A DNA stretch of 64,000 nucleotides, from NCBI RefSeq assembly GCF_000150955.2, contig NC_011678.1, forward strand, positions 639,518-703,517, read 5' to 3'. This DNA is from Phaeodactylum tricornutum CCAP 1055/1. Taxonomy: Eukaryota; Bacillariophyta; Bacillariophyceae; Surirellales; Neidiaceae. The notes beneath the pieces are model-generated. The model was not told the DNA's origin. It searched no databases and was given only the letters and a program-made list of their open reading frames with translations. Every line of letters starts with the position of its first letter. The stretch's first letter is position 1. Below, piece after piece: positions 1-11,101 of the stretch. The position numbers and the translations under genes were made by a program.

Positions 1-3000
1 GTTAATTCTCGTGCTGTGTTCGATCCTTCCGGGAAAATCTTTGTTACCAAGTACATGTATTTTCCGACAATCGATCTATACTTTTCTGCGTCCACGATTT
101 CTGACGTGTTTTTCAACAGTGAAATTCCAGGTGTACCAGGTGTACTGTATTCCTTTGCTTCTCGTCCAACATGTCTTTCGAAACTCTCGATGATTTCTTT
201 GACTAGTTTTGGCATACTCCCAATCAGGTGTCTCTCTTCCGAATTGTTCTCTTTCCATTCGTACCAGACGCCAAGGTGCTTCTTCAGCTTTCCGAGATCT
301 GAATAATTAAACCTTTTCTTGACACCAACCTTGAACCACTCAATTTCTTGTTTTGGCCCAAATAATATCGTATCATCGACATGCGTCATCGCGACCAAAC
401 AAACCTTGTTGCCGCGCTTCCGATAGAAAACACACGGGTCCACTTCACTTGATTCCATACCCATCGGTACACCAGTGAGATGTTTCTTATACTCGATGTA
501 GAAACGTCTTGCTGCATCCACATTCCCGTACATAGATTTCGTTAATTGAATACAGGCTCTTTCTGATTCATCGGCAGTAATAAACCCTAGTTTCACCATC
601 CCTTCTGGCCACTCAATATATGTGTCTCGATCTAATTGACCTTCCAGAAAAGCCGCTTCAATATCAATCACTTCGATCACCCAATCATTGTTCGCGAGAG
701 TTTTTGCGATTCCGATTCGTACCGATGTATCGTTTGCAACCGGTGAAAATGACTCTGAATAATCGACTCCTGGTATCTGCATAAATCCCTTTGTCACAAT
801 TCTGCTCTTATAGCGGGTCGTTCCGTCCTGCTCGTCTTTCTTCTTAAATACCCATTTTGTTGGCAAAATTGTCTTTCCAGATTTTCTTGCTTGCGAACGC
901 GGTACTTTCTTCCAACTTCCGCGGCTAATAAAGTTCATAATTTCGTTCACAGCCGAAGGTAACCACTTTTCCTTTTCTGGTCCAACAAGTGCTTCACTCA
1001 AAAGCTCTTTCGGTTCACCATGATCACTGCTCAACTCCGTATTGAACACAAAATGAACCTGCTTTGATCTGTTGTTTTGTTCAACCACTGTCGGTTTCTC
1101 CATTGCTTCTTTCGCTGTCGGATTCCAGCTAACATCTAGCTTTCTCATTTCGCGTTCCAAACGACTCGCAATTTTTGCCGCTCTTTCTTCGTCCGACTCT
1201 TGCACAACCGGAACTGCTGCATCTCCAACATTCCTCCCTGCTGCAGTATCGGGTGCTGCATCTTCAGGTATGTTTACTTGCGGGATTTCTGGCATTTTGA
1301 CTTCACTGACGAATTCTTTGTCGTCGATTCCGACAGGTTCTTTCAAAGTATCTGGGTCCTTCACAAAAATACTGAGAGTTCGTTTCGGATCTGGCCGCTT
1401 CCAATCCGACCATACAACATCTCGAGATTCAATAATGCTTTTGTTTTGCGGATTGTACAACCGATAGGTGTCTGCCGAGTGATTTTTCGCGTAGCCCACC
1501 ATAATTACGCGTAGGCTTTTTTCTTTCCATTTTCCTTTAAATTTTCGGCGTATCGTAGCGTATCCAATCCGTCCAAATTCCACGAGACGATCCATAAGTT
1601 TGGTCAGTTCATTGGAAAACAATTTGTCCGGGGACTTGTCCGACATCGTGTTCAATGAAATATTTTCCAAATCGTTTGCCGTGTTTAAAGCTTCTGCCCA
1701 TAATAGGGCGCGCGCTTCCGGCGTTAAATCCGCCGCCATCATCATTGCATTGGCTCTCTGCTGAAGCACTGCAATTCGTCGCTCAACTACTCCGTTCTGC
1801 TGGGGTGTGTCCGGGGCAGTCAATTCCAAAGTCATGCCTTTCTTATCACATAATTTTTCCAAAGGGTTCTTGTTTTCTCCAGCGTTGTCGGCTCGGAGAT
1901 ACTTTGTCTGCTTTTGCATACCTTCCAACTTGGAAAGTACGTTCTCTTCTAACCATTGAGACAAATCGCTGCGTTTCTTAACAAAACCAATAAATCCTTT
2001 CCGCGTTGCATCATCAACTACTTGAATTTGGTATCTGCTTCCGAGAATTGTAGCAGTAAAAGGACCTGACATGTCCACAAATAAGCGCTCTCCTGGGCTC
2101 TTGGCTCTGATATTTGTCGTTTTCGAAACCGATTTCTGTTTTGCTTTCGCAAGGCAGCAACCCTCGCAACTTTGTAGTTCACCAGTGACTTTAATCGAGT
2201 GATGCTTCAGCGTCTTCTTTAACAACACCTCTCCTTTGTGTCCCAATTTATCATGTGCCTCATTAATGTCCATTGATTTAATTTTCACGTGTTTCTGTCC
2301 TTTGGTATTGCCCTTATCGTCAATTTCCGCGGTTACGTCACGCCAAGTTGTTTCACTAACTTTCTGTCCTCCCCGCTCCGTTTCCGCAATATTGACATCC
2401 TGCGGATTGACACGTTTTGCCTCCAGATAGTACATTCCATCGGAGTAGCGCGGACACTTGATTCGTTTCTGCTGTCCATTCTGTACTCGTTCCAGAAACA
2501 GCGCTTCTTTTGTAAATTGCGGGTTCCATCCGTCATCAATCAGTCGACTTAAGCTCAACAAATTTTTCGTCATATTTGGAACATGATGAATTTCCGTCGC
2601 TTCTATTATTGTTTTCGTTTCTGAATCCTGAAAGCTTATCGACCCCGACTTCTCGATCTTGCAATTAACACCATTGCCAACAATGACATTCTTGATTATT
2701 GGACTCTTGATGTTATACATTCCTTGCGCATTTTTGAAGGTATGTCCCGATGCTCCACTATCCACCAATGAAATGTTGTCATTGTTAGTGACATTCGGCC
2801 GAGCTGACACACTCATTGCCTCATCATAAGTGTCTTTGTCTGCCGCCGCTCCATTTTCGGAAGAAACTGTCAATCCATTGAAAATTGTCTCGACTTTCAT
2901 TTCATCAACCGTTTCCGAAATTCCGTCTTCACTTTTGAAATCCTTTTCCACACAGTTTTCGGCAAGTTCGCAATATTTGGCAGCAATGCCTGTGAACTTC

Positions 3001-3971
3001 CAACCAAGTTCTTCACTGGGATCCTCTATTCCTCCAACAAACAAACCAGTGACTGGATCTTTGTCTGGGCACTCGTATGACTTATGCCCTTTCTTCTTGC
3101 ATCGAAAACAAGTGACTTCTGACTTATTTTTGCCGTTGTTCTTGGCACTTCCGTTTCCGTTTCCACCGTTTTCGCCCTGTTCTTTCTTTCTTTTGAAACA
3201 GTCAATCGCTTTGTGTCCAGGCTTACCGCAATAATTGCATGTGCCTTTGAAGCGACCTCCACCCTTTCCTTTCGGTTTGCCATCAGAAACCGATAGGGCT
3301 TTCTCTTCAGTTGCTGTCGTTTTCGTCGACGTCTTGATGGTTCTTTTCCAATACTCCTCGAGGCCATCTTTAATGTCTTCGACCGAGGTATTCTTAATGC
3401 CTTTCGTTTTCTGACTCGTTATGAACTCCGAGTACGACGCGGGCAACTTTGAGAAGATATGGGAAATGATTTCCACATCATCCTTCTCATACTTATCTTG
3501 AATGGCTCCCATATATCCGTTGATAACTTCGAGCTCTTCGATAAAAACCGTCGGGTCATCTTTATCTGACTCCATCTTGCATTCCTGAAATTCTTCCTGC
3601 AGCTGAACATACGCATCAACCTCCTTCGGTTCGTATTTCTTCTTCAACATCTGCCAGGCTTTGAATGCCACATTGTCCTTCACTTTGTCAACAATGTTAA
3701 ATGCCCTGTCTTGGCACGCCCACACGAGGTAATTCCACGCTGCGTCATTCATCGCCAGCGACTTTCTTTCGTCCTGGCTCAATTCTTCTTCTTTGTTCTG
3801 AAGTTCTTCAATATTCAAATCTTGCGTCAATGCCTTCTCCCATTTCTTCCCTTTTCCGACAGCCAATGTCTTCCGACTCCAGGCTCGCCACAACTTCTTG
3901 TCCTTTCCGGTGAATGGGAAAACTCGGATGGACTCACCTTCCCACTTCGACTCCGCGTCGACAGTGCTCAT
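1..3971 (-). mobile_element. Ty1/copia LTR retrotransposon, gag-pol (partial, runs off left edge)
   Basis: One long minus-strand frame begins at an ATG at 3969-3971 and stays open to the window edge. In order it shows a gag region, two CCHC zinc knuckles (3198-3239 and 3069-3110), an aspartic protease site of DSGA type near 2750-2770, an integrase with the HHCC zinc finger (about 2130-2260) followed by its catalytic core, and a reverse transcriptase whose catalytic box reads HVDD near 365-395. Integrase before RT is the Ty1/copia order. Diatom genomes are known to carry many such (CoDi) elements. RNase H and the 3' LTR lie outside the window. The part seen looks whole, with no break noticed, which suggests a fairly young insertion. 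Confidence 0.93.
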
Positions 3972-4012
3972 GTTTGACCAATGTCAAGATCAACGAACCG
4001 TTTGATCAAACG

Positions 4013-4169
4013 TGTTGAAATCTCGACCCTCTCTGCTCACTCTACGTAGGATAACAGTTAGTCAACTTCCTTCCAAACTCTTGTTCTTATTGTGGGGTTT
4101 AAACCTATTTTCTAATGTGTTTTTCACACGATTGACTTCGCTCATTTCAACCGCTCATTCTCGCCAACA
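4013..4169 (-). repeat. Candidate 5' LTR of the copia element
   Basis: Read on the minus strand, this 157 bp segment starts TGTTGG and ends CAACA, the terminal inverted pattern usual for copia LTRs, and lies just upstream of the gag start. The partner LTR is outside the window, so the ends cannot be confirmed; the true LTR may be longer and reach about 4260. The rest of the gap up to 4342 shows nothing I recognise. Confidence 0.35.
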
Positions 4170-4342
4170 TTTGCTCTTGTTCCAATTAATCATATTTGAA
4201 CTTCGCTTGCTTCATCGCACATAGTCTTGCTTTCCTAAACAGATAATTCTCATCACATGAATACATATATTTTCCACCCAACGTCAGTTAGACGTTCGTC
4301 CGTTTGTTCCTTTATCAGTCCGAAGTACGGACACATGACTGA

Positions 4343-5089
4343 CGGTCATTTCACGACAGACGTGATCGGAAAGGATGTGGCCCCCCGACGTACGATCCCA
4401 CATTTGGCTCCCTGGGATCTTCGCGTGTCCTCCAGATTGCGGAACGGTATCAACTGACCAAGTATAAAAACGAGGCTTTCGGCAAGGACACGCCATGGAC
4501 CGATATTGACTGTGGCGAATTTCTAGATACCGGTCCTTGGGACAACCGCGACAATATCACTATTGTGACTACCCGTCGCGACGGCATTTGCGACCTAATT
4601 GTTGACGGTCGCGTACCTTTGGCATACAAAAGTATCTCGGCCACGAATGTTGAATACATGAACGATATTTTGAGACATCCGGTATGTACAATGAGCGACG
4701 ACACGGCCCGACCCAGTCTGACGGTAGCGAACTGGCTGGTGTACCTGGGCGAATGCTATTGGGAAAAGCAGCAGTGGAATCAAATGATGAACGCCATGAA
4801 AACAATCCTTTACGAGCATTCCGAAGTCTCTGTTTGGAACGAGCTAGTCATTTCCAAACCTAAAAACTTGGAAGACGTAACCCAGGCCGTTTTCTACATC
4901 GATGGGTCGGACCACTACCATCGAGCCCGAGCCGAGGCGCACCATTTGGGCAAGCCCCTGTTGACGCTACGACTGGGAGACATGGACGAAGATTTGGTGT
5001 TTACCTGTGACACGGAATCGAACCCACATAAGGACCTTCAGCGCGGAGTTCGAGGACGTTTATTAGGTCCTAACTTTGAGCATGTGTAG
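4343..5089 (+). pseudogene. Unrecognised host ORF without a start codon, next to the retrotransposon
   Basis: An open frame runs from just after a TGA at 4340 to the TAG at 5087-5089 (about 248 codons). No ATG occurs in the frame before the Met of VEYMND, near 4660. The protein is soluble-looking and mixed alpha/beta, with no motif I recognise; its C-terminal part contains GKPLLTLRLGDMDED. The missing start fits either a gene whose 5' end was removed or displaced by the copia insertion that ends a few hundred bases upstream, or a last exon whose first exon lies beyond the element. An acceptor-like AG at the edge of the frame would allow the second reading. It converges on the next gene with an 80 bp gap. 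Confidence 0.5.
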
Positions 5090-5169
5090 ATACATATAAG
5101 CAGATGTTTACAGTGGAATCACAAGCCCATCATTTGTGTAAGGAAAATGAGTGGATCTTAAATTTAGTA

Positions 5170-6291
5170 CTAGAAAAGCGCATGCACGGCGTCAACAATG
5201 GCTCGCTTTTGGTACCAAGGCCGAACAAGCATCGCGACAACGTGGCCTCCGGGTAAAACTTGAGCGGCCCTATTGCTGGTATCGGATGTCATACGCCCAA
5301 GTTCGGCAGTAAACTCCCGACTGAATCGTTGGGGAATAAAATAATCGTGTTGCATATTGACAATATGCAGAGCCGCAATAGATTTGTTCTGGCTTTGGAC
5401 AGCATCGTTCAGTGGCGACAGATGAAACCGACCCAAAACCTCAAGTGCTTGTGCGTGTGTTTCCCCGTGCGGTTCGTTGGGTTTTTGTTGCAGAGCAGTC
5501 CAGTCGATACTGGATTCCAGGACGCCGCTCACCAAAATGGACGGCGACGAACACCCCACGTAAGGGACACAGGCGAGGCGTCGACCGGCGTCCTTGTGGG
5601 CAGTTGTGAGAGCAACGGCCGCTGCACCGGAGGCCATGGCTGCGCCCCACGAAAATCCGGTGATACAAACCCGCTGTTGCTCCGAGCGGTGCAAAAAGTA
5701 ACTCGCGAGGATGGCGGCCTCTTGCATGATGGCGACGCTTTGCAGCAGGAGGTCCTCGACGGTTCGTACAAAGAATGCGGTCTGATTGTCCGGCTTGCGA
5801 GCGGCATAATAGGGAGCGGTGACAATAATCGAAGACCAACCACATTCGTCGGCCAATTGAGTGGCCATCTTCAACCGATCCCCTTTGCCCGCCTCGCCGG
5901 TTCCTGGCAGCATGATGATGGTGACTGTTTTGCGTTTCTCCTCGATAATTGGTTGGACGTAATAAAATCGGCAGATCTTGGCTTTGTCGGGAAGTAAGTG
6001 CGCCACCGGACTCGGAAATGCTCCGGAGGTAACCGAAACAGAACTCTTGACGACTGGTTGACTCCATTGAATACTCCCGTTCTCCAGCTCGGTTCGAAAG
6101 CGGTTCCGTTTGTCGCTGGATTTGAGCATGCTGAGCATTTCGTCCTGCGCCCCGAAAGCTAGCTCGTATTTGCCCCATCCGTCCGCAAAGAACTTGGGAC
6201 GAGCACGTTGAGGAAGCATCCATCGGACGAGCCCAATGGACTTGTCGACCGATCCCAAGAGCCAACTCAGAATCTGCCACAACATTGCCAT
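5170..6291 (-). CDS. ABHD18-like alpha/beta hydrolase
   Basis: About 373 aa. The fold shows an oxyanion-side LPGTGEAG segment and a nucleophile elbow GFSWG, a GxSxG variant. The N-terminal layout (hydrophobic start, then RWMLPQRARPKFFADGWGKY) matches the ABHD18/C4orf29 (DUF2048) family, predicted hydrolases of unknown substrate. The frame is open upstream to about 6530 without an ATG, so I start at the Met at 6289-6291 (MAMLWQ follows two residues later), which aligns with the family's usual start. A likely catalytic His sits in the C-terminal LPGGHVV. Divergent from the ion-channel gene. Confidence 0.75.
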   Translation of the reverse strand: MAMLWQILSWLLGSVDKSIGLVRWMLPQRARPKFFADGWGKYELAFGAQDEMLSMLKSSDKRNRFRTELENGSIQWSQPVVKSSVSVTSGAFPSPVAHLLPDKAKICRFYYVQPIIEEKRKTVTIIMLPGTGEAGKGDRLKMATQLADECGWSSIIVTAPYYAARKPDNQTAFFVRTVEDLLLQSVAIMQEAAILASYFLHRSEQQRVCITGFSWGAAMASGAAAVALTTAHKDAGRRLACVPYVGCSSPSILVSGVLESSIDWTALQQKPNEPHGETHAQALEVLGRFHLSPLNDAVQSQNKSIAALHIVNMQHDYFIPQRFSREFTAELGRMTSDTSNRAAQVLPGGHVVAMLVRPWYQKRAIVDAVHALF

Positions 6292-6781
6292 TGCAAAGCT
6301 TACCGCATGAACGAGCCAGAGACAATGAGAACGAGAGCTGGTACCAGTAAACGCTCGCTTTGGGTCTTTCCACACTCGCGTTGACGCAGTGGCAGTGGCA
6401 GTGTCAGGGGCATGTTGGCTTGTGGGTTGGAACCGAATGGAAGTTGTTCTACGACGTTCTCGACCTTCGGTGCAGACACGATGAATGAGGAGATCTTTTC
6501 GTTGGACGAAATGACGTATTACTCATGGTAAGAAATTATTGCCAAGACTCCTTTGTACATCCAAAAGCGAGCGACGACGTGCTGACTGTGATTATGACTG
6601 TGAACAGAAGGCTTCGCGTCTCCTGCCGTGTCTCTTTTCCACGGTTTGAATTCTCCTTCCCGAAGTTTTGCTCGTTTCCGCCAATCTAGATTACAGTGAA
6701 CGGAGAATCGGACCCCACAGCTAATGCGGGCATCCTCCCTTTGGTATCCCGTACTCCCAAAGGATCTACGGGATCAACGCC
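6292..6781. promoter_or_regulatory. Divergent intergenic region with two copies of the TGACTGTGA motif
   Basis: This 490 bp gap lies between two divergent genes. TGACTGTGA occurs at 6583-6591 and again at 6595-6603, spaced 12 bp start to start and about 190 bp upstream of the ion-channel ATG. The same word recurs in other 5' flanks of the window. No gene is seen. Confidence 0.4.
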
Positions 6782-8170
6782 ATGGCGAGTCCAATGCAAT
6801 TCGGGAAACCCAGCGAAAGATCCGGGACCATGGAACACTGTCAGACGATGATTATGGACCGCAATCTCAGTCAGCATCGGAATCGCGGTATCAATAGTGG
6901 CACTGTCACTCCTTCCATGGGTGGGATAAGTCGCAACGCATCCTATTCATCAGATACGGCTCCACTGCTGCAGCGATCCGGAAGCTCTATTCCTTCCATT
7001 CTCGAGTACGAATCCACCAACAATAGAAGCAGCCAAAATCCTACGGAAAGACCGACAATAACCGAAGCCACCAATACCATTCGTTTCCAGGTCATCGTTT
7101 GGTACGTCGGAAAAATTGACATGGTGGAAGGAAGGGTTCCCATCACCTTTCGTGTAACAATATACTGGAATGCCTTGGACGAAGTCGACGAAGAGGAACA
7201 GGTCCATGACGACGAAACTTCGGCATCGACTCTTAGCCGACGCCCAGCCTGGCAAATGCACGGTAGACAAAAGGCCTTTGTCAAGGAGCTCAAGGATGTA
7301 CCGTCCCAGACGGTAGAAGTACCACCCGTTTCCATTCTCAACGTGGTAACCTTTGATACCATCGGTAGTCCCGAAGTATCCTTACTGCAGGAAGACACAC
7401 GGTTGATGCGCTGGACCTGCATGTACCGGGCCACCCTCATTCAGGAACACTGGCGTGTGGACGACTTTCCCCACGATGAGCACGAGATCTCTTTGCGTAT
7501 GGCTGTCCTTGCGCACCGACAACCGGGATCGCAATGGGATCGGCGGATCTGGAAACTCAGTCTAGCCACGGCTGACGATAGTCAAGGCTCCGTCCGCGTT
7601 CCCTACGGTCTCGTTGTAGACCAGGTGTCTATTCCCGAGTTTAGCTATAACAAGAATGACGGGTTATCGTTTGCCTTTGAACCACTTGATCACGGTCCGG
7701 GCGGAAATATCGACCGCGATACCTGCTTAGAGGTCAAGCTCAAAGTTTTGCGCGATTCTAGCTACTACGATCGCAACATCATGCCCTTGCTCGGTCTACT
7801 TAATTTTGTGGCTATCAGTATTACCGCGCTGGAGGCGCAAAACTTTTTCGAACGCGCTCTACTCACTCTCAACATAACCTTTGTCGAAATTGGTATGCGT
7901 ATGACAGCCGACTCCAAATTGCCGTCGGCATCGTACCAGATCAAGATGCAACGTATCCTGAACGAGTACTTTTACGGTTTACTGGTTCTGGTGCTAGAAT
8001 CCCTGTTTGTGTACGAGTTGCACAATTACGGATTCCGGGGGACGGGCGTGGTAGATGCCATCGCGGCGCTTGCGGTCTTCTCTCACAATGCGTATACCCT
8101 TTTTACATACTACTCGGACGCCGCCACGGCCCAAAAAAAGTTTTTCCAAATAAAGCAAGAAAAGGTTTGA
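6782..8170 (+). CDS. Pentameric ligand-gated ion channel (Cys-loop superfamily) homologue
   Basis: 462 aa. Residues 1-95 are polar and probably disordered. About 100-305 form a beta-rich extracellular-type domain containing DDFPHDEHEISL, equivalent to the FPFDxQ loop of pentameric channels. About 325-455 hold four hydrophobic segments: M1 with YYDRNIMPLLGLLNFVAISI, then a pore-lining-like helix with RALLTLNITFVEIG, a post-M2 MTADSKLPSASYQ resembling the M2-M3 link of GLIC (ETNLPKTPY), and two more. The two Cys of the animal Cys-loop are absent, as in prokaryotic channels. No clear signal peptide precedes the ligand domain, which is odd for this family. Ligand and ion selectivity cannot be read from the sequence. 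Confidence 0.72.
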   Translation: MASPMQFGKPSERSGTMEHCQTMIMDRNLSQHRNRGINSGTVTPSMGGISRNASYSSDTAPLLQRSGSSIPSILEYESTNNRSSQNPTERPTITEATNTIRFQVIVWYVGKIDMVEGRVPITFRVTIYWNALDEVDEEEQVHDDETSASTLSRRPAWQMHGRQKAFVKELKDVPSQTVEVPPVSILNVVTFDTIGSPEVSLLQEDTRLMRWTCMYRATLIQEHWRVDDFPHDEHEISLRMAVLAHRQPGSQWDRRIWKLSLATADDSQGSVRVPYGLVVDQVSIPEFSYNKNDGLSFAFEPLDHGPGGNIDRDTCLEVKLKVLRDSSYYDRNIMPLLGLLNFVAISITALEAQNFFERALLTLNITFVEIGMRMTADSKLPSASYQIKMQRILNEYFYGLLVLVLESLFVYELHNYGFRGTGVVDAIAALAVFSHNAYTLFTYYSDAATAQKKFFQIKQEKV

Positions 8171-8505
8171 CCGACAAGACATGCTTTAAAATATTTTGCT
8201 TTTTTGCAGTTAGTAATTTACCAGTACGTAAACGGCATCCACCTTTCAGTTAGGTCAGGGAGAGCACGAATTTATTATTCTGGTGGTTAGGTCATAACGG
8301 CCGTGTGTCATCAACAGAATGCACAGATCTACCCACTTGGAGACAAAATTTGTACTATTTGTTTACAAAAGCCTTATGCTCTATCTGCTCTATCATGGAA
8401 TCAAAGCACGTCTTCTATTTGCTGGAGTTTTGGCTTGCACGGAAGCAGAGCGCTGGAGTCATCTCCCAGCACTAAGCCAAGGCAACAACATTGTTTCGGT
8501 AAGAA
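8171..8505. other. Convergent intergenic gap
   Basis: This gap holds the 3' ends of the ion-channel gene and the first U-box gene. No gene, repeat or RNA is recognised. Confidence 0.5.
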
Positions 8506-9018
8506 TCAGATAGATGTCGTCGGACTCCTTGCGGGGCGGGAGCGAAAAAGTCCTCGCAGCAAGCTGCGACTGCCAGCGCCTCGTCGGCGATTGGCAGGTT
8601 CCAGCGACTCTCTCATATTGTCGGAAACAAATTCTTCGTCATCTTCGGTCCGTTCCGTTTCCTCATGATCCTTTTCCGGCATGGAAATGTAACCATAAAT
8701 ACGTGTATTGGTATTGGGAGTCATGATGACGGTAATGTCTTCTTCGTTTTCAATTTGCCACCGGCGAATCTTAGAGCGAAGCTTGTGGTTGGTAATGACA
8801 TCTCGCATGCGCAAAGGTTGCCGGGTACAGGGACAGATATCGCTACCGCGTCCCAGATACTCCAGAATCGATTCTCGTTCAAACGAATGTCCATATTTGC
8901 TGATGACAGGATCTTGCATCAATGACAATGTAAGCGGGCAAATGAAATCCTCCGGAACCTCCGTTGTCGGGTCGTTCGGTCCTATACTGTGGGTTCCTTC
9001 TTGCGTACTAGTTGTCAT
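8506..9018 (-). CDS. Small U-box protein (probable E3 ubiquitin ligase)
   Basis: 170 aa. A complete U-box lies at about residues 22-90: VPEDFICPLTLSLMQDPV, GHSFERESILEYL, CPCTRQPLRMRDVITN, and a final W in IRRWQIENE. U-boxes bind E2 enzymes without zinc. The rest is an acidic stretch followed by an Arg/Ser-rich tail, with no partner domain (no ARM, TPR or WD40). The ATG at 9018 leaves a short leader before the U-box. A second small U-box gene lies 1.5 kb away on the other strand, with the same layout, so the two may be an old duplicate pair. Confidence 0.85.
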   Translation of the reverse strand: MTTSTQEGTHSIGPNDPTTEVPEDFICPLTLSLMQDPVISKYGHSFERESILEYLGRGSDICPCTRQPLRMRDVITNHKLRSKIRRWQIENEEDITVIMTPNTNTRIYGYISMPEKDHEETERTEDDEEFVSDNMRESLEPANRRRGAGSRSLLRGLFRSRPARSPTTSI

Positions 9019-10582
9019 TGTGACTTTCTTTGTTGCAAGCGCTACTCTTTCCGCAGACTACCAACAGCAACCGACGAAGAAGTCGTAGAGAGTCAAAGTG
9101 TTCTAGCTGGAAAATGTATTGTGATGTCCGACAATCGCTGCCTATGTTGGGCGGTTGTGAATTGACAGGAAGAAAAACGAAGCGTGGTGTTTCGGTCGTA
9201 TTAAAAACGAGGGCTTGCCTTGTTCGAGTCGTTACTGGTACGGGATGAGGGCTTCCCGAGCAGCATCGGCCGACGCCAACACGGTACCTGACACATAACC
9301 CCTCGAAAATAAAGAATGAGACGGCATCGGATTGATTAACCGTGAGATATAATTTTTGAAGTATGTTATCTTTAAACGCAGCTCTACTTGACAAAGACAG
9401 TCGTTCGGACCAACAAGAGCAATCGATGGCTAGAAAAATTGCCCATTTATCTAATAAAAGTGATACGTTTGTGAAATAACTCTAAATAAAAATGATCCGG
9501 GACAACATGTTTCCTACGTGAAAATTTGGAGGAAACCAAAGTAACGGAGACGAGTGTCTGAATTTGCAAGATACTTTCTGATTTATGCATCGATTGTTTA
9601 CTTTGCATTCTGAATTCCTTGAATGTGGGCAACAGTCGGCTGGTTTCTGGCCATGAGGTTACAACTTGATTGGAACGCTGTGAGCTTTCATCTCCTAACA
9701 GGCGGAAATTTTTAGCTCAAAAAGGGGCTCAAGACAGTGCTTCCGTAGAGAATGGAATGCTTAATGTAAGCGAGTCATTTTCCCATGGTCCAGGCGGAGC
9801 AAAGAAAACATGAAGTCCTCCCAAATAGGGGAATAAGGGTGGAGAATGCCTATTGCGTCCGTATCTATGGTTTTCACAGACAAAAGTCAATCTTTCATGC
9901 TATCTCTTGTCAAAAAACAGCGACAGAATTTAATCGTGTAACCCTCGTGTGCTGGTAGCATTCAGCTAACGACAGTGGAGGGTACCCGAGCAGAACCCCG
10001 CGCTTCCTTCATGTTTGCTGCCCGTTGGAATGATACACTACGAAGTATGACCGACTCATTCTACTTTCCTCCCATATCGACAGGGATTGCGTGACATGTC
10101 GCGAGGAACTTTGGAGGGTGGCAGTCGTGCACGATTGATCATTATTGACAATCACTCCATTTGTCGTTAAACATAGAGTTATAGCGTATTTATCGTTTGC
10201 AACTCGAAACACCGAAATGGAAGGATTAATTCAACCGAGGAATCGACACAATTATTGAAAAGAAAGTTAAATATATCGAGAATTTTTATCTGAATTTATA
10301 AATCAGTATCAATAATGTCTATCTTTTTTATGGCACGCGGTCATCGAAGTTTTTGCTCATAGTTTCGTTCGTTCTCAAAATCAATCGACGGGCCAAACCA
10401 TCCGAACGACACATTGTGGGGGGATTACAGATTGTCCGCTCTGGATGATGTTTTCTTCATTCGAAAGCGAATCGTTTCATAACGATTTGCAGGAGTAAAA
10501 AGCAGAAAATCTTCTATACCCACTAAAAATCCGGGACAAGGCATCACCTCAAAAGCTTTTGGTTCAGCACGTCCAACTCAAA
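9019..10582. other. 1.56 kb intergenic region between the two U-box genes
   Basis: Only short ORFs without domain character, codon bias or conserved motifs are present on either strand. No tRNA, repeat array or transposon signature was noticed. It presumably carries the 5' regulatory sequence of both divergent U-box genes. Confidence 0.4.
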
Positions 10583-11101
10583 ATGAGCGAATTTACGATC
10601 AAGACCGAAGACGATAGAACCATTGACGTACCAGATACTTATATCTGTCCCATCACGCTGAACCCGATGGTCCACCCGCTCATGACGAGAACAGGCAGAA
10701 ACTTTGAGCGACAGGCTATTGTAACTTGGTTGGAACAAAGCAGAACATGTCCTCTCACTAGAGAACCTTTGCAGCCACGCGATTTGGTTCCGAACCGTCC
10801 GCTAGAAGCTCAGATGATGTTTTGGCGAAAAAATAATGGAATTTCAGAACCGAACGAGACAGAATTGCAGTCATTTGATCTTCCTTTCGTAGGCTTTCTA
10901 CAGTTTTCTGAAAAGAATCTACTACAGTCGAGAAGGCACGAAATATTGGCTGCGCACAGCCAACCAAGAGGTCCTCGCCAGCTCCCCACAAGGTCCCAGC
11001 GAGCATCGCATCACTCAACCGCCGAAGACGCGCACCAAAATAACCGTCGCTTTCTGTCTCGTATACTAGATAGTGCAGCGCTTGAATTGGATGACTTGTA
11101 A
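10583..11101 (+). CDS. Small U-box protein (probable E3 ubiquitin ligase)
   Basis: 172 aa, starting at the ATG at 10583 (MSEFTIK). The U-box spans about residues 16-82: VPDTYICPITLNPMVHPL, GRNFERQAIVTWLEQ, CPLTREPLQPRDLVPN, then FWRKN. The C-terminal half is basic and rich in Ser/Gln/His, probably disordered, ending in an acidic DSAALELDDL. Like its neighbour at 8506-9018 it has a U-box and no other domain, so substrate choice probably depends on the tail or on partners. Confidence 0.85.
   Translation: MSEFTIKTEDDRTIDVPDTYICPITLNPMVHPLMTRTGRNFERQAIVTWLEQSRTCPLTREPLQPRDLVPNRPLEAQMMFWRKNNGISEPNETELQSFDLPFVGFLQFSEKNLLQSRRHEILAAHSQPRGPRQLPTRSQRASHHSTAEDAHQNNRRFLSRILDSAALELDDL

Noticed and set aside
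5260-5997. 245-codon plus-strand ORF over the hydrolase gene
   Set aside because: It is antisense to the ABHD18-like gene and has no protein character; the catalytic motifs are on the other strand.
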